The notes: generated from the sequence alone by a model not told the origin. DNA of 64,000 bases from Thermospira aquatica (GCF_023525255.1 NZ_CP073355.1:620001-684000), one strand, 5' to 3'; positions 25,009 to 34,202 are shown, counted from the stretch's first letter. Program-made: numbers and translations.

Positions 25009-26349
25009 GTGGAATGGCTTAATGTGACTCTTATTATCTGGGTTGGTGTTGCTCTCTTTATCGTAGGGCTCGGTGTATTTTTTCTTATTCGTTTTTTGAC
25101 ACGAGATACGGCACTTACCGGTATAGAAAAAGCCCTTCAAAACAAACATTACAAAAAAGCACTTACCCTTGCTCAAAAGTACGCTATCCAACACCCTGAC
25201 AACTATATTCTCAAGTACTATATGGCTCAAGCCTATGAAGGTTTAGGGGAGTATGCGAAAGCAGTAGAATACTATGAAAAGGCATCGGTGGCAGCTTCTA
25301 TGAATGGTGTTTCACAGGATACAGTAGCCATTCAGATGTTTCTTAAAATTGCCGAGCTTTACAACAAGATCAAGCGTAAAAAAGAGGCGCTTGGATACTA
25401 TGTTATGGTTCTCGATAAAAATCCCAACAATAGCAAAGCGCTTTATGCAGCATCCGAAATACTTTACGAGACAAAAAATTACCGCAAAGCTAAAGAATAC
25501 CTCGAGATTCTGGTAAAGATGAAAGGGGATCATTTTCGTGGGCGTTTTCTGCTGGCGAGAACCTATATTCAATTCAGTCAATTTTCGGAGGCTCTGGGTC
25601 AGTTGGAAATAATAGCCAAGAATTATAAAGTTTCCAATGATACTTTTCTCCAAAGTGTGCGTTTTCTCCAGGCAGAGTGTTATAGCCGACTGAAAAACTA
25701 TGCAAAAGCCATCGATACCTACAGGCTCCTTCTTGATGTTCCGGAATACTTTGAGGATGCTCTGGTCAAGATGGTGGATAATTATATTAAATTTAATCGT
25801 ATGAAAGAGGCAGAAGATCTTGTTTCGCGGTATAGCGGGAGACTTTCAAAGATTCGTCTCGCCGAAGCATGGTATCTCATTGCTGCTCAATACTTTAAGA
25901 ATGAGGAAATTTATGCCGCCTATAGTCTCTGGGAAAAAATTCAAAAAACAATACCTGGCTACAAGGATGTGAAAAATCTTCTCGATACGTATCAGGTTCT
26001 TGCGAAGTATCCCAAACTGGAGAGTTATTTTCACAAACGTCCTGTGGGGCTTGAAGACTTTCTCCAGAGGGTTATAAAAGCGCGTTTTGTTAAACAAACG
26101 GTGAAAACAGGCGACTACTGGGTTTTGGACACCGGTGACACGATCCATGTTTTTTTCCGTAAGCCTCTTCCTGTTACCGAAAAGGATATTATGGATATAG
26201 AGGGTACGGTGGAAAGACAATTTCCATCCAGTTCTTCTTATACGTTTTATTCGGTTTTTGGGTTGCACTCAGCGGTGAGTCCTTCGAAATATCAAAAAAT
26301 GCTTTACATTGAACCATCAAAATTTCTTCGGATGATAGAAGAGGCGTAG
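25009..26349 (+). CDS. Membrane-anchored TPR protein
   Basis: The 446-residue protein has one N-terminal membrane segment (about 4-25, LTLIIWVGVALFIVGLGVFFL-like) and then a cytoplasmic TPR array (about 40-330) of repeats with the pattern A..Y..LG.Y..A..YYEKA. The last 110 residues form a separate domain with GDYWVLDTGDTIHVFFRK. The GTG at 25009 is used because AAGGAGG lies seven bases upstream; the longer reading from 24985 would place this site inside the gene. The stop is one base before the HD-GYP start, so the two are co-translated. A role as a scaffold with the c-di-GMP phosphodiesterase is inferred. Confidence 0.85.
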   Translation: MEWLNVTLIIWVGVALFIVGLGVFFLIRFLTRDTALTGIEKALQNKHYKKALTLAQKYAIQHPDNYILKYYMAQAYEGLGEYAKAVEYYEKASVAASMNGVSQDTVAIQMFLKIAELYNKIKRKKEALGYYVMVLDKNPNNSKALYAASEILYETKNYRKAKEYLEILVKMKGDHFRGRFLLARTYIQFSQFSEALGQLEIIAKNYKVSNDTFLQSVRFLQAECYSRLKNYAKAIDTYRLLLDVPEYFEDALVKMVDNYIKFNRMKEAEDLVSRYSGRLSKIRLAEAWYLIAAQYFKNEEIYAAYSLWEKIQKTIPGYKDVKNLLDTYQVLAKYPKLESYFHKRPVGLEDFLQRVIKARFVKQTVKTGDYWVLDTGDTIHVFFRKPLPVTEKDIMDIEGTVERQFPSSSSYTFYSVFGLHSAVSPSKYQKMLYIEPSKFLRMIEEA

Positions 26350-26350
26350 T

Positions 26351-27703
26351 ATGGCAAAGGAACGGGTAGAACTCTTTACCAAGTTTCTTCATCCTGGGAT
26401 GATCCTCAAAGGGGATCTTTACAGTTTCAAAGGGCAGAAACTTTTGGATGCGAGGACTCCTCTCACTCAAGAATTCATTCGATCTCTTCTTGCCAAAGGA
26501 ATTGAAAAAGTTTACTATGATCGTGTGCTCCCAGAGATTGGAGACAAAGAAAGTGATGCAGAGGTTTTTGTTCAAAAAGAGAAAATGATAGATGATGCGC
26601 TTATCAAAGAGGCTATCAATGTATCAAAAGAGATTGAGGAAGCTATCAAAAAAAAGTCTATTCTTCCCAAGGAATCAGTCAATAAAGTAGTGAATGGGTT
26701 TGTGGAAAGTATACAGACTTCCCAGACAGCCCTTCTGAACCTTATTGAGACCAAGAACTTTGATGAACAAACCTATAGTCATATGATTAATGTTTCTCTC
26801 CTTGCCATTCTCTTTGGGAAGAAGTTAAACTACAATGAGGTAGGGCTTAATGTACTTGGGCTTGCTGGGCTTCTTCACGATGTGGGCAAGACACTCATAT
26901 CCCCAGAGATTTTTCATAAAACTGAGCCTCTCACCCCTGAAGAAATAGACATACTTCGGAAACATCCTATTTATGGCTATGAGCTTTTGAGACGCTATTC
27001 TGATTATGGAGGAATTATCCAGAAGATTGTATTGCTCCATCATGAAAAGGTTTCTGGTAAGGGATATCCTTTTGGTCTTCGAGGAGAACAGATGGGAGAG
27101 GCTTCTCAGATTGTGAGTATCTGTGATCTTTTTGATTCTATTACTTCGGATCACCCCTATAGACCAGCTAAACCATTTTGGGCGGCTCTGGTGGAGGTGT
27201 ATCAACAAAGTGGAATAAGTTTTGCTCCAAGACTGGCGAAATCTTTTATTACAGATATTCCTTCGTATCTGGTTACAGAACCTATTTTCCCGGTTGGATC
27301 CTTTGTGGTACTGAGTACGGGAGAGGTTGGCGAGGTGATTGATTTTGATAATCCGCACTCGCTTTTCCCCACAGTGATGATCTACATTAGTGGATCACGA
27401 GAAATCATGCGTTATCCTATCCAGGTAAATCTCGCTATCGACGATACGCGGAGCATTAAAAGTCTCATCACTCATGAAGCGGCTATTCAAAAACTTCAGG
27501 AGATCAAGCAAAAATTTTTCGAGAATCGTCGAAGTGAGGCCCCAACATTTTCTCTTTACGCTATGAAAGAAGGAACAAAGGACACCTCAGAGGAGAAAAT
27601 ACTCAAAACCCCACCACTTCCAGAAAAGGAAGATGTTTCTTTACAATCCTCTTCTTCCGTAGATCTTTCTGTGATTAAAGAGGATGAAAGCGGACTTAAA
27701 TAA
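26351..27703 (+). CDS. HD-GYP domain c-di-GMP phosphodiesterase
   Basis: The 450-residue cytoplasmic protein has an N-terminal domain of the DUF3391 type (about 1-100) and an HD-GYP domain. The HD pair lies in HDVGKT (His176-Asp177), followed by the second metal-site His in KHPIYG and by HHEKVSGKGYP (His230 to Pro240), the full GYP signature. All ligands needed for c-di-GMP hydrolysis look intact. A C-terminal tail after about 350 is charged and probably unstructured. It is coupled to the TPR gene upstream. With the GGDEF protein at 45868-46722 the window encodes both making and breaking of c-di-GMP. Confidence 0.92.
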   Translation: MAKERVELFTKFLHPGMILKGDLYSFKGQKLLDARTPLTQEFIRSLLAKGIEKVYYDRVLPEIGDKESDAEVFVQKEKMIDDALIKEAINVSKEIEEAIKKKSILPKESVNKVVNGFVESIQTSQTALLNLIETKNFDEQTYSHMINVSLLAILFGKKLNYNEVGLNVLGLAGLLHDVGKTLISPEIFHKTEPLTPEEIDILRKHPIYGYELLRRYSDYGGIIQKIVLLHHEKVSGKGYPFGLRGEQMGEASQIVSICDLFDSITSDHPYRPAKPFWAALVEVYQQSGISFAPRLAKSFITDIPSYLVTEPIFPVGSFVVLSTGEVGEVIDFDNPHSLFPTVMIYISGSREIMRYPIQVNLAIDDTRSIKSLITHEAAIQKLQEIKQKFFENRRSEAPTFSLYAMKEGTKDTSEEKILKTPPLPEKEDVSLQSSSSVDLSVIKEDESGLK

Positions 27704-27728
27704 GAAGACATCTGTGTAGCTACGGGGG

Positions 27729-28214
27729 TTATTTTCCTGCGATCATTAACTTAAAGTCATTATGAGCCTTGTCATAGACTATTTGAGTGGAAAATTTGAG
27801 CATCTTCATGTCTCTGAGATGGCGTTCAATATTAAATTGTTTGGCCCAAATGGCAACTGTTGATATGATCTCTTTATTTTCTTTTGGAAGGGGTTGCTGG
27901 GAGAGTTTCTCACACTCTGCCAGGATCTTTTTTATTCTGTCTTCTATGAGGTTTTTATCTTCTGAGACAGAAACCTCTATCAGGTAGTTAACAATTTTCT
28001 GTCCTAATTTATCTGTCATTGAAGATCCTTTGCGGCTTTTAGTGGGTTCAGGTGGTCTCTGGGATAAAAGGGAGGTGGGGGCTTCATGTGTTTCTGTTGA
28101 CCGATGTCGAAAAATACCTACATAGACTGAGGTGAAAACCACTCCTACAGACAGAATAACAACAAGCGCTCCCATAAACTCGGTAAAAAAGATTTCATGT
28201 GGGTAAGGTGTCAC
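27729..28214 (-). CDS. Small membrane protein in the flagellar operon, 161 aa
   Basis: One membrane segment at about 10-33 (MGALVVILSVGVVFTSVYVGIF) is followed by a Pro/Ser-rich linker (about 38-62) and a soluble helical domain. No family recognised. The GTG start follows AGGGGG by five bases and lies nine bases after the flbB stop, so it is the last gene of the motility operon. By position it may be a spirochaete-specific part of the flagellar base or collar; that is inference. Confidence 0.7.
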   Translation of the reverse strand: MTPYPHEIFFTEFMGALVVILSVGVVFTSVYVGIFRHRSTETHEAPTSLLSQRPPEPTKSRKGSSMTDKLGQKIVNYLIEVSVSEDKNLIEDRIKKILAECEKLSQQPLPKENKEIISTVAIWAKQFNIERHLRDMKMLKFSTQIVYDKAHNDFKLMIAGK

Positions 28215-28223
28215 TACTTCCCC

Positions 28224-28805
28224 CTATTCCAACATTTTGCGCTGGATTCTGGCCGATTGTTCTGGATCCATGAGAGATAAAAGGAAGGAGACGATAGAAC
28301 GTTTTCCCTGGGCTTGTGCCCTTTTTTCCATCATGCGAAGGACATCTATTACCATTTCGTCTTCCTGTTTTTCAAGAATTTTTACCGCACTTTGAGGGGG
28401 CATACTTTCTATTTGATTTGCGATCTCTTCCACACGTTTTTCATAAGTGGCCTGATTTTGCTTGGCAAGTTCAAACTGAGCGATCATGTTCTGAATATTT
28501 TCTTTTTCCTGGGCGAGAGCTTCTTGTTGCTGGGTAATGGCGAGGAATGATTTTTCAATCTCCTGGCGTGCATATTCTAAATTACGTTGCTTTTCTTCTA
28601 GAAGAAGCCATTTTTTGTCCAGTTCTAACTTATCGAGAAGATAAGGATTCTCAATCTTGACAACAAAACTTTCTCTCAAAAATGGAATCTGAGAAAAAAT
28701 CTGGCGATAGTCGAGAATCTCAAGCATGTCAAGAAAATAGATCGAGAGGATTACGAGACCGAGATTGATTAAAAGAAGAAAAAGAATTCTTTTGCCACGA
28801 CTCAT
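28224..28805 (-). CDS. flbB: FlbB, MotE-like flagellar protein
   Basis: The 193-residue protein has an N-terminal membrane segment (about 8-27), a long coiled coil (about 60-130, rich in Gln, Glu and Lys) and a C-terminal MgtE-N/MotE-like domain (PPQSAVKILEKQEDEMVIDVLRMM, SFLLSLMDPEQSARI). This is the architecture of spirochaete FlbB, known in Borrelia as a base of the periplasmic flagellar collar that helps place stators. The ATG at 28805 has AAGGTGA five bases upstream. It follows the transglycosylase gene by twelve bases. Strong evidence of a spirochaete. Confidence 0.85.
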   Translation of the reverse strand: MSRGKRILFLLLINLGLVILSIYFLDMLEILDYRQIFSQIPFLRESFVVKIENPYLLDKLELDKKWLLLEEKQRNLEYARQEIEKSFLAITQQQEALAQEKENIQNMIAQFELAKQNQATYEKRVEEIANQIESMPPQSAVKILEKQEDEMVIDVLRMMEKRAQAQGKRSIVSFLLSLMDPEQSARIQRKMLE

Positions 28806-28817
28806 ACTTGTCACCTT

Positions 28818-29525
28818 TTAGATATTTTTGTAGGCATTGTAGTAAGACAACACCTTTTTGACATAGTCCTGGGTTTCTTCGTATGGGGGGATGCCGCCGA
28901 ACCTTTCTACCGCCGATGGACCTGCATTATAGGCTGCGAGAGACAGGGCAAGATTCCCCTGGAAACGATCCAGCATGAGTCTGAGATACCGTGTCCCACC
29001 CATGATGTTTTCTCGGGGGTCAAAAGGGTTTTCTACGGAGAGAGCACTTGCGGTCTCGGGCATAAGCTGCATGAGTCCCATGGCTCCTTTGGGGGATACT
29101 GCCTGAGGGTTAAACTGTGACTCCTGCTGGATAACGGCTTTGATGAGGGCTGGATCAACGCGGTACTTTTCAGCTGCCTCCTGAATGAGATCTTCTATCC
29201 GGGATGAAGAGGTTTTGTTCTGGTTGATCTTGTAGAGGGCATTGAAAAGCATGTTTTTTTCCGTTGTGCTTCCTATAAACTGGTTGATCTTCTCTCCTAT
29301 GCCATCTTCCAGGTATCCTTCGGAAGAGCTTGTATCGCTTAAAACTTGTTTCAAAATCTCAGAAAAACTTTGAGTTGTTGGTGAAGAAGTTTTTTGAGAG
29401 AGTGAAGATGCTTCGGATTCTGAAATAGAGGAAACAGGTTCAACCTTTCCCAATGCTTGAAGTTCTTGAATACGACTCTGTATCTCTGTGATACGACGGT
29501 ATACTTCGTGAATACCTTCAATCAT
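28818..29525 (-). CDS. Lytic transglycosylase (SLT family) of the flagellar operon
   Basis: The 235-residue protein has a charged, Ser-rich N-terminal half and a C-terminal SLT domain with the catalytic Glu in [24 protein letters not shown] (about 130-152), followed by [17 protein letters not shown] and [23 protein letters not shown]. The fold cuts peptidoglycan between MurNAc and GlcNAc. Its place between fliJ and flbB suggests it opens the wall for the flagellar rod. No signal peptide is evident, so it may leave through the flagellar export apparatus, as rod-linked muramidases do. It overlaps fliJ by four bases. Confidence 0.88.
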   Translation of the reverse strand: MIEGIHEVYRRITEIQSRIQELQALGKVEPVSSISESEASSLSQKTSSPTTQSFSEILKQVLSDTSSSEGYLEDGIGEKINQFIGSTTEKNMLFNALYKINQNKTSSSRIEDLIQEAAEKYRVDPALIKAVIQQESQFNPQAVSPKGAMGLMQLMPETASALSVENPFDPRENIMGGTRYLRLMLDRFQGNLALSLAAYNAGPSAVERFGGIPPYEETQDYVKKVLSYYNAYKNI

Positions 29526-30004
29526 ACTTCTTCCCCTCCTTTCTCCTCCCTTTGATTATCGGCATATTCTTTCTTTTTATGAAAAATCATCTGAGAAAGT
29601 TCGTCCAGGGTTTGCTGTTCCTCTCGCATTTCTGCCTCTACGTGGGCTTTCCAGGCTTTTTCTTTCAGGATCTCTACCGCTCGTTTTTCTTGTCGATATT
29701 TGGTGTAAAGAGCAAGCTCTTTTTCCATGGCGTTTTTTTTCTTTTCGATCTCTTTTTGGAGATCGGATTCTATTCGTTTGGAATGCCATCCGTAGTAGTC
29801 TAATCTTCTGAGCGTTTGTATATCCATTTGTGATGATTTTTTTATTTGTTCTCGTAGATGGGCTTCATGTTCTTTGACGGCCTCAAGTTTTCGTACTTCT
29901 CTTTGATAGGCTCCACTTGCTCTGGCTAAGGCTATTTTTTGCTGATCTTCTTTTTTTTGTCGTATTTCGAGAAGCTTTTGCAGAGGGAAAACAAAGCGTT
30001 TCAT
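29522..30004 (-). CDS. fliJ: Flagellar export chaperone FliJ
   Basis: The 160-residue protein is almost entirely helical coiled coil, with the FliJ start pattern [23 protein letters not shown] and a length usual for the family. FliJ links the export ATPase FliI to the gate FlhA and handles chaperone cycling. The start overlaps the cyclase stop and the end overlaps the transglycosylase start (ATGA in both cases). No fliI or fliH is in the window, so the usual fliH-fliI-fliJ order is not kept here. Confidence 0.8.
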   Translation of the reverse strand: MKRFVFPLQKLLEIRQKKEDQQKIALARASGAYQREVRKLEAVKEHEAHLREQIKKSSQMDIQTLRRLDYYGWHSKRIESDLQKEIEKKKNAMEKELALYTKYRQEKRAVEILKEKAWKAHVEAEMREEQQTLDELSQMIFHKKKEYADNQREEKGGEEV

Positions 30005-31902
30005 GGTTGTTTCCTCCAGAGCACTCTTGAGACATTGAAAGGTTCTTTTTTGCCTTTGAGTACAAGGGGAGGAAGTTTCTCAGTAGGGTAGAAATCTTTG
30101 GCTTCAGAGAGGATGTCCTGGGATGCAAGGATTTCCCGGCTCTGTGCTTGAGCACAGAGCCGGGAAGCGGTATTTACCGCATCACCAATACAGGCAAAAT
30201 CCATACGAAAGTGGCTTCCAATGTTTCCGGTTACCACATCTCCAATGTGAATGCCGATACCAATTTCAAATACAGGTTGGCCTTTTCTCTTTCTTTCTTC
30301 ATTAAAACGCTCAATATCTTGCATGATCTCTATAGCAACCTGAATTGCGGTATCTGCCCGTTTTTCTCCACCAAAGTGAGCCATAATCTGATCACCGACA
30401 AAATCATCGATGTCTCCTCGGTAGCGTTTGATGATTTTTGCCTGTCGTTCGAAGTAACTATTGAGAACATTGAGAACGGTTTCAGGATCGTTTTGTTCAG
30501 AAAAGGCGGTAAAACCACGGACATCACTGAACAGAAAGGCAAGGTGTTTTCGGGCATGGGTGCCAAGATCAAGTGCATCAGACTGCTGTTCGATCATCGA
30601 GCGTGTGGAACGGGAAACAAACTTCTCGAGATGGTATTTGGAGATAATCTCTTCGAGCATGAGTTGAAAGATGTCAGAGAGTCTTCCTATCTCATCATTG
30701 CCAGAAATTGTAAGTGAGACATTGAGATTTCCTTCGCTTACCTCCAGCCCCCATTTTTCGAGAAGCTTAATCTTTCGCACCATGACTCCTGAGAGACAGT
30801 AGACAGCTATCATGCTCAGGATGTAGATAATTCCAGCGAGAATAAAGGCTATAGAGAGGTTTTGTTGAATACCTGATTCGATCTGGTCTCGATCATACAC
30901 CACGACAACATTTCCTAACCATCGGAAACGTTCTCCATACTGACGAAGTTTCTGAAGCCTTTGAAAGATTTTTTCATCGGCTGTTTTTATTCCACCAATA
31001 TCTTTTCTTTCGAGGGCTTGCTTCAGATCTCGCAGTGCCCCTGAAATCCAGGGATCTTTCACAAGCCAGCTATCGGCGCGGTCAAGGGTATACCCTTTTC
31101 TGGCAAAGATGCTCTTGTAGGCTTCGAGAAAGAGGTTGTCAAGACTCCACGCCGTAACGTCATCGGTTTCGTTGAAATTGGTGGGATGGAGGCTTTTCGA
31201 GAGAAATTCCTCATAGCGCTTATAGAGTTGTTCGTAGGTTTTCTTCCGCTGGGTTTCTGAAAGACCGTTTTTGTGGTAAGAGACCAGGATGGTATCAAAA
31301 TCTCGATTGAGGGTCATTAAATCCCCGAACTGCATCAAAACGGGTGAGGAGATGAGACGATAACGTTTTTTGGTGATAATTTTGTCGGTTTTGTTGGTGA
31401 GAACGACTACGTAATCGCGGATGAGGGTTTCATTGGTTTCAGCCATTTTAGAGAGGAATGGCTGAAAAGCCGGGCGTTTCTCCTTAAACCTTTGAAGGGA
31501 AAAAACCATATTTTTCCCGCGATTGTATACGCCGACAAACAGTACATCCGGATTCATTTCGAGAAAACGGTTGATCTCGTTAGAAATAGAATCTTGTCGT
31601 ACGGCTTTCTCAGCGGAAGAGATTTGTTTTTCACTATCAAAATACCACTGAAGGGATGTGCTTAGGGCTTCAGTGAGGGCTTGTGCTTTTTGTTCTTTTT
31701 CCTGGGCGATGATCTTGCTCTGGGATACATAAATGAGGAGAGTAAATATCCCGATGGTAACAAAAAGCAGAAGCCCTAAGAGAAACAACCACCGTGCTCT
31801 TATCCCAAAAAATACTTTTCGTATGGGATTTTTCTTTTTTCTTTTTTTGACAAAAAGATTTTGCCAGAGAGTTGAAAACCAGCTATTTTTCTTTTTTGCC
31901 AT
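30001..31902 (-). CDS. Membrane class III nucleotidyl cyclase with HAMP domain
   Basis: The 633-residue protein has a membrane segment (about 36-58), a periplasmic sensor region (about 60-345), a second membrane segment (about 347-372), a HAMP domain and a C-terminal class III cyclase domain. The metal Asp residues are in FSDVRGFT and DFVGDQIMAHFG, and the Asn/Arg pair in VNTASRL is present. The purine-selecting positions are unusual: the usual Lys of DKFIGD is Asp, and the Thr/Asp of the YTxIGD motif is Ala (DFACIGD). The product (cAMP, cGMP or none) is therefore unclear. It lies directly upstream of fliJ with a four-base overlap. Confidence 0.88.
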   Translation of the reverse strand: MAKKKNSWFSTLWQNLFVKKRKKKNPIRKVFFGIRARWLFLLGLLLFVTIGIFTLLIYVSQSKIIAQEKEQKAQALTEALSTSLQWYFDSEKQISSAEKAVRQDSISNEINRFLEMNPDVLFVGVYNRGKNMVFSLQRFKEKRPAFQPFLSKMAETNETLIRDYVVVLTNKTDKIITKKRYRLISSPVLMQFGDLMTLNRDFDTILVSYHKNGLSETQRKKTYEQLYKRYEEFLSKSLHPTNFNETDDVTAWSLDNLFLEAYKSIFARKGYTLDRADSWLVKDPWISGALRDLKQALERKDIGGIKTADEKIFQRLQKLRQYGERFRWLGNVVVVYDRDQIESGIQQNLSIAFILAGIIYILSMIAVYCLSGVMVRKIKLLEKWGLEVSEGNLNVSLTISGNDEIGRLSDIFQLMLEEIISKYHLEKFVSRSTRSMIEQQSDALDLGTHARKHLAFLFSDVRGFTAFSEQNDPETVLNVLNSYFERQAKIIKRYRGDIDDFVGDQIMAHFGGEKRADTAIQVAIEIMQDIERFNEERKRKGQPVFEIGIGIHIGDVVTGNIGSHFRMDFACIGDAVNTASRLCAQAQSREILASQDILSEAKDFYPTEKLPPLVLKGKKEPFNVSRVLWRKQP

Positions 31903-31927
31903 GGGCTTTGTTTCTCCTCTTGTTCAT

Positions 31928-32719
31928 TTATATTTTGGGGAGATGTTTAAGATGAACGGAAAGCGGCGGAAGCACCACACGGTCATCTATCATTCGCTGA
32001 TCATAGACGAAATTTTCGTCAGGGATGATCGTCCATTTTTTCCTTAGAAGCTTTTTTAAAGCGGTAGCGATCTGGTAGAAATTCCACCCACGATTGGAAT
32101 CGAGAAGATATATTCCAGGGGGATGTTTTTCAACGATTTCCCAGAGGGCTTTTACCGTATCCTCAAGAAAAGATGCGGCAGGGAGCCATCGGGTACTGGC
32201 AAAAATTTTCCCCTCCTTTTGGTTTTTTTGTTCGAGGTAGGCTGCCATATGGTTACCCTCGGTGGTGTAGCCAATCTGCCAACCCAAACGAGCAATAAAA
32301 GCTTGTGGATTCTGGTAGAGGATACGTTGTTCAGCCATTCGTTTTTCGTATCCGTAGCCATAATTATTGTCGGGTTCAGATTGGATGGTAAAGGGTCCTT
32401 TGGCGGTATCAGAAAATACCTGAACGGTACTGGTGTATAAAAAACGTATGCCAAATCGGTGAGTAATCCAGGCAAGTTCACTACTCCATTCGTAATGAAC
32501 TAACCAGTTCTCATTTGGTTTTCCTGTGGGTTTGGATGGTGCTGCTAGATGAAACAGTACATCGGGAGCAATTTCCTGGATATAACTTTCCATCGCGAGG
32601 TAATTGTCTATAGGGATCTCTTCTCTTGGCCAACCATAAACTTCGTGTTTGAGAGAATGAAGGTAATTCTGAAGGGCTTGACCCACGGTACCCCTCAAAC
32701 CGGTCACCAGAATTCTCAT
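31928..32719 (-). CDS. NAD-dependent epimerase/dehydratase, RmlD-like
   Basis: The 263-residue protein is an extended short-chain dehydrogenase. It has a Rossmann start (MRILVTGLRGTVGQ), the LFHLAAP motif, a Ser/Thr-containing YTSTVQVF segment and the catalytic YGYEK (Tyr-x3-Lys) near residue 124. It resembles dTDP-4-dehydrorhamnose reductase more than the larger epimerases and is slightly short. It lies inside the motility operon (8 bp after the TPR-like gene, 25 bp before the cyclase), so a role in flagellin glycan or envelope sugar synthesis is possible. AGGAGG precedes the start. Confidence 0.8.
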   Translation of the reverse strand: MRILVTGLRGTVGQALQNYLHSLKHEVYGWPREEIPIDNYLAMESYIQEIAPDVLFHLAAPSKPTGKPNENWLVHYEWSSELAWITHRFGIRFLYTSTVQVFSDTAKGPFTIQSEPDNNYGYGYEKRMAEQRILYQNPQAFIARLGWQIGYTTEGNHMAAYLEQKNQKEGKIFASTRWLPAASFLEDTVKALWEIVEKHPPGIYLLDSNRGWNFYQIATALKKLLRKKWTIIPDENFVYDQRMIDDRVVLPPLSVHLKHLPKI

Positions 32720-32727
32720 GTTACCTC

Positions 32728-33606
32728 CTATAGACCAAACCTTGTCTGCTGTTCAAGGATGCCCAATTCTTTTTTCCAGGGATAAAGGCTTTTTCCTTTT
32801 TGAGCCATTTCTAATGCTTTTTTGTTTTGTTTGTTCTCTCGATAGAGTTTTATTAATTCAACAAAGGCATCGGCATGCCAGGAAGAGTTTATTTGGAACC
32901 CTCGTTCATAAAATGCTATGGCTTCTTGAAGTTTTTTTCTTTCCAGGGCAGCCTGGGCGCAGATGCGAAGGATTTCAGGGTGTCGGGGAAAGAGTTTGAG
33001 TGCTGAAGAGGCATAGCTATCAAAAGAAGTCCAATCCTTTTGTTTGAGAGTAAAAAAGAGACGATAATAATGCAAAATGGGATAATTTGGGTATCGTGTA
33101 AGAAGGTCTGAGAGTTTATCCATAGCTGCATTATAATCTTTGTTTCTGTTGACATGTTCTTTGATAATCTCAAGACGCACGAGCCAGTTTACATATTTGA
33201 GCTGGGATTCTATCTCTATCAAGGTAGCTAGTCTTTCTCGGGGATTATCGACATAACGTAACAGATCATTGGCGAGGCCATCTTTTCCTTGAGCGACCGA
33301 TTTACTATAAAGGAGAAGATTGTTGTAAAGACCATACTCTAAGGCTTCTATACCGAATCCTTCATACTGGGAGATAAAAAGATAACTGAAAATTACTACA
33401 ATATTTGAGGATTGCTTGGCAAAGATTCGAGCTATCGTTTTCTCCGCGAGAACAAAATCCATATTTTGATATGCCTGGAGAAAACGTGTATATTCCGATT
33501 TACCCGCAAGATTCAAAAGATTTTCCCACTCTTTTTCCTCTACCATTTGAGAAAAAACGAGAGAAATACTTATAAACCACCACAGAATGATCCCAATTCT
33601 CTGCAT
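32728..33606 (-). CDS. Exported TPR-like protein
   Basis: A signal peptide (MQRIGIILWWFISISLVFSQ) precedes a helical array whose last third has clear TPR motifs (HPEILRICAQAALERKKLQEAIAFYERGF, and a further repeat to the end). The 292-residue protein is probably periplasmic and serves protein-protein contacts. It is the first gene of the minus-strand motility operon, with a promoter at 33639-33667. In spirochaetes TPR proteins form parts of the flagellar collar, but no specific match can be claimed. Confidence 0.75.
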   Translation of the reverse strand: MQRIGIILWWFISISLVFSQMVEEKEWENLLNLAGKSEYTRFLQAYQNMDFVLAEKTIARIFAKQSSNIVVIFSYLFISQYEGFGIEALEYGLYNNLLLYSKSVAQGKDGLANDLLRYVDNPRERLATLIEIESQLKYVNWLVRLEIIKEHVNRNKDYNAAMDKLSDLLTRYPNYPILHYYRLFFTLKQKDWTSFDSYASSALKLFPRHPEILRICAQAALERKKLQEAIAFYERGFQINSSWHADAFVELIKLYRENKQNKKALEMAQKGKSLYPWKKELGILEQQTRFGL

Positions 33607-33638
33607 TGGGCACCTCTTTTTGAGTTTTTTCTCTACAA

Positions 33639-33667
33639 ATTATAGCAAGAAAACATAAAATCCGCAA
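33639..33667 (-). promoter_or_regulatory. Promoter of the motility operon
   Basis: TTGCGG and TATAAT with a 17-bp spacer on the minus strand, 33 bases upstream of the TPR-like gene. It is a housekeeping-type promoter, not a sigma28-type one. Confidence 0.75.
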
Positions 33668-33715
33668 CCTTTTTGTTTTTTTATCTGATAAAAAAAGAGA
33701 TAAAAAATGACAGGG

Positions 33716-33750
33716 TAGTCTCCAGACAATCTTGTTTTGTCTGGAGACTA
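33716..33750. terminator. Perfect 14-bp hairpin between divergent and convergent units
   Basis: TAGTCTCCAGACAA at 33716-33729 pairs perfectly with 33737-33750 across a 7-nt loop. It lies directly past the stop of the acidic zinc-ribbon gene on the minus strand, with T-rich DNA somewhat further on. It is probably that gene's terminator. Confidence 0.65.
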
Positions 33751-33756
33751 TCAATT

Positions 33757-34074
33757 TTACTCCTGACTTACATTGGAGGAACCACACATCGGACAGGAGA
33801 CGTCAATGAAATCATTTTCGTCGTCGAGCTCACTGATATACTCTGTCCATTTGTGGCCACAATCGTCACAGATAAAGGTTGCTTCGATTTCACTCACCTC
33901 ATCAGAGAATTCATCTTCATCGGCATACAGATCTTCGAGATCGTCGTACTCATCTGTCATTTCATCAAGTTCTTCATCTTCGTCTTCGTTCAAAAAATCC
34001 TCCATATAATCAAGATCATCAAAATCCTCGAACTCAGCGTCATCAGAGTAAGAACGATCCATGTAGTCTTTCAT
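33757..34074 (-). CDS. Highly acidic zinc-ribbon protein, 105 aa
   Basis: The first 65 residues are very rich in Asp and Glu with Tyr and Leu spaced between them (for example DSEFEDFDDLDYMEDFLNE-like). A C-terminal zinc ribbon follows with two CxxC pairs (CDDCGHKW and CPMCGSSN). Small ribbon proteins of this kind often touch RNA polymerase or nucleic acids, and an acidic domain could mimic DNA, but no family is recognised. It has GGGGAGGA upstream of the start, a promoter with a perfect TTGACA, and a strong hairpin after the stop, so it is a single-gene unit. Confidence 0.75.
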   Translation of the reverse strand: MKDYMDRSYSDDAEFEDFDDLDYMEDFLNEDEDEELDEMTDEYDDLEDLYADEDEFSDEVSEIEATFICDDCGHKWTEYISELDDENDFIDVSCPMCGSSNVSQE

Positions 34075-34105
34075 AGCAGAAAATCCTCCCCTAAATTGCT
34101 TATGT

Positions 34106-34135
34106 ATATTATTACTAAAGAATCGATTCTGTCAA
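34106..34135 (-). promoter_or_regulatory. Promoter of the acidic zinc-ribbon gene
   Basis: TTGACA (34135-34130) and TAATAT (34111-34106) with an 18-bp spacer on the minus strand. Confidence 0.6.
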
Positions 34136-34202
34136 GTAAAAAAGCCCTTTTTTTGAAAAAATTTTTTTCAAGGCAATTTTGTTTACGAAAATCCCAAAAA
34201 TA

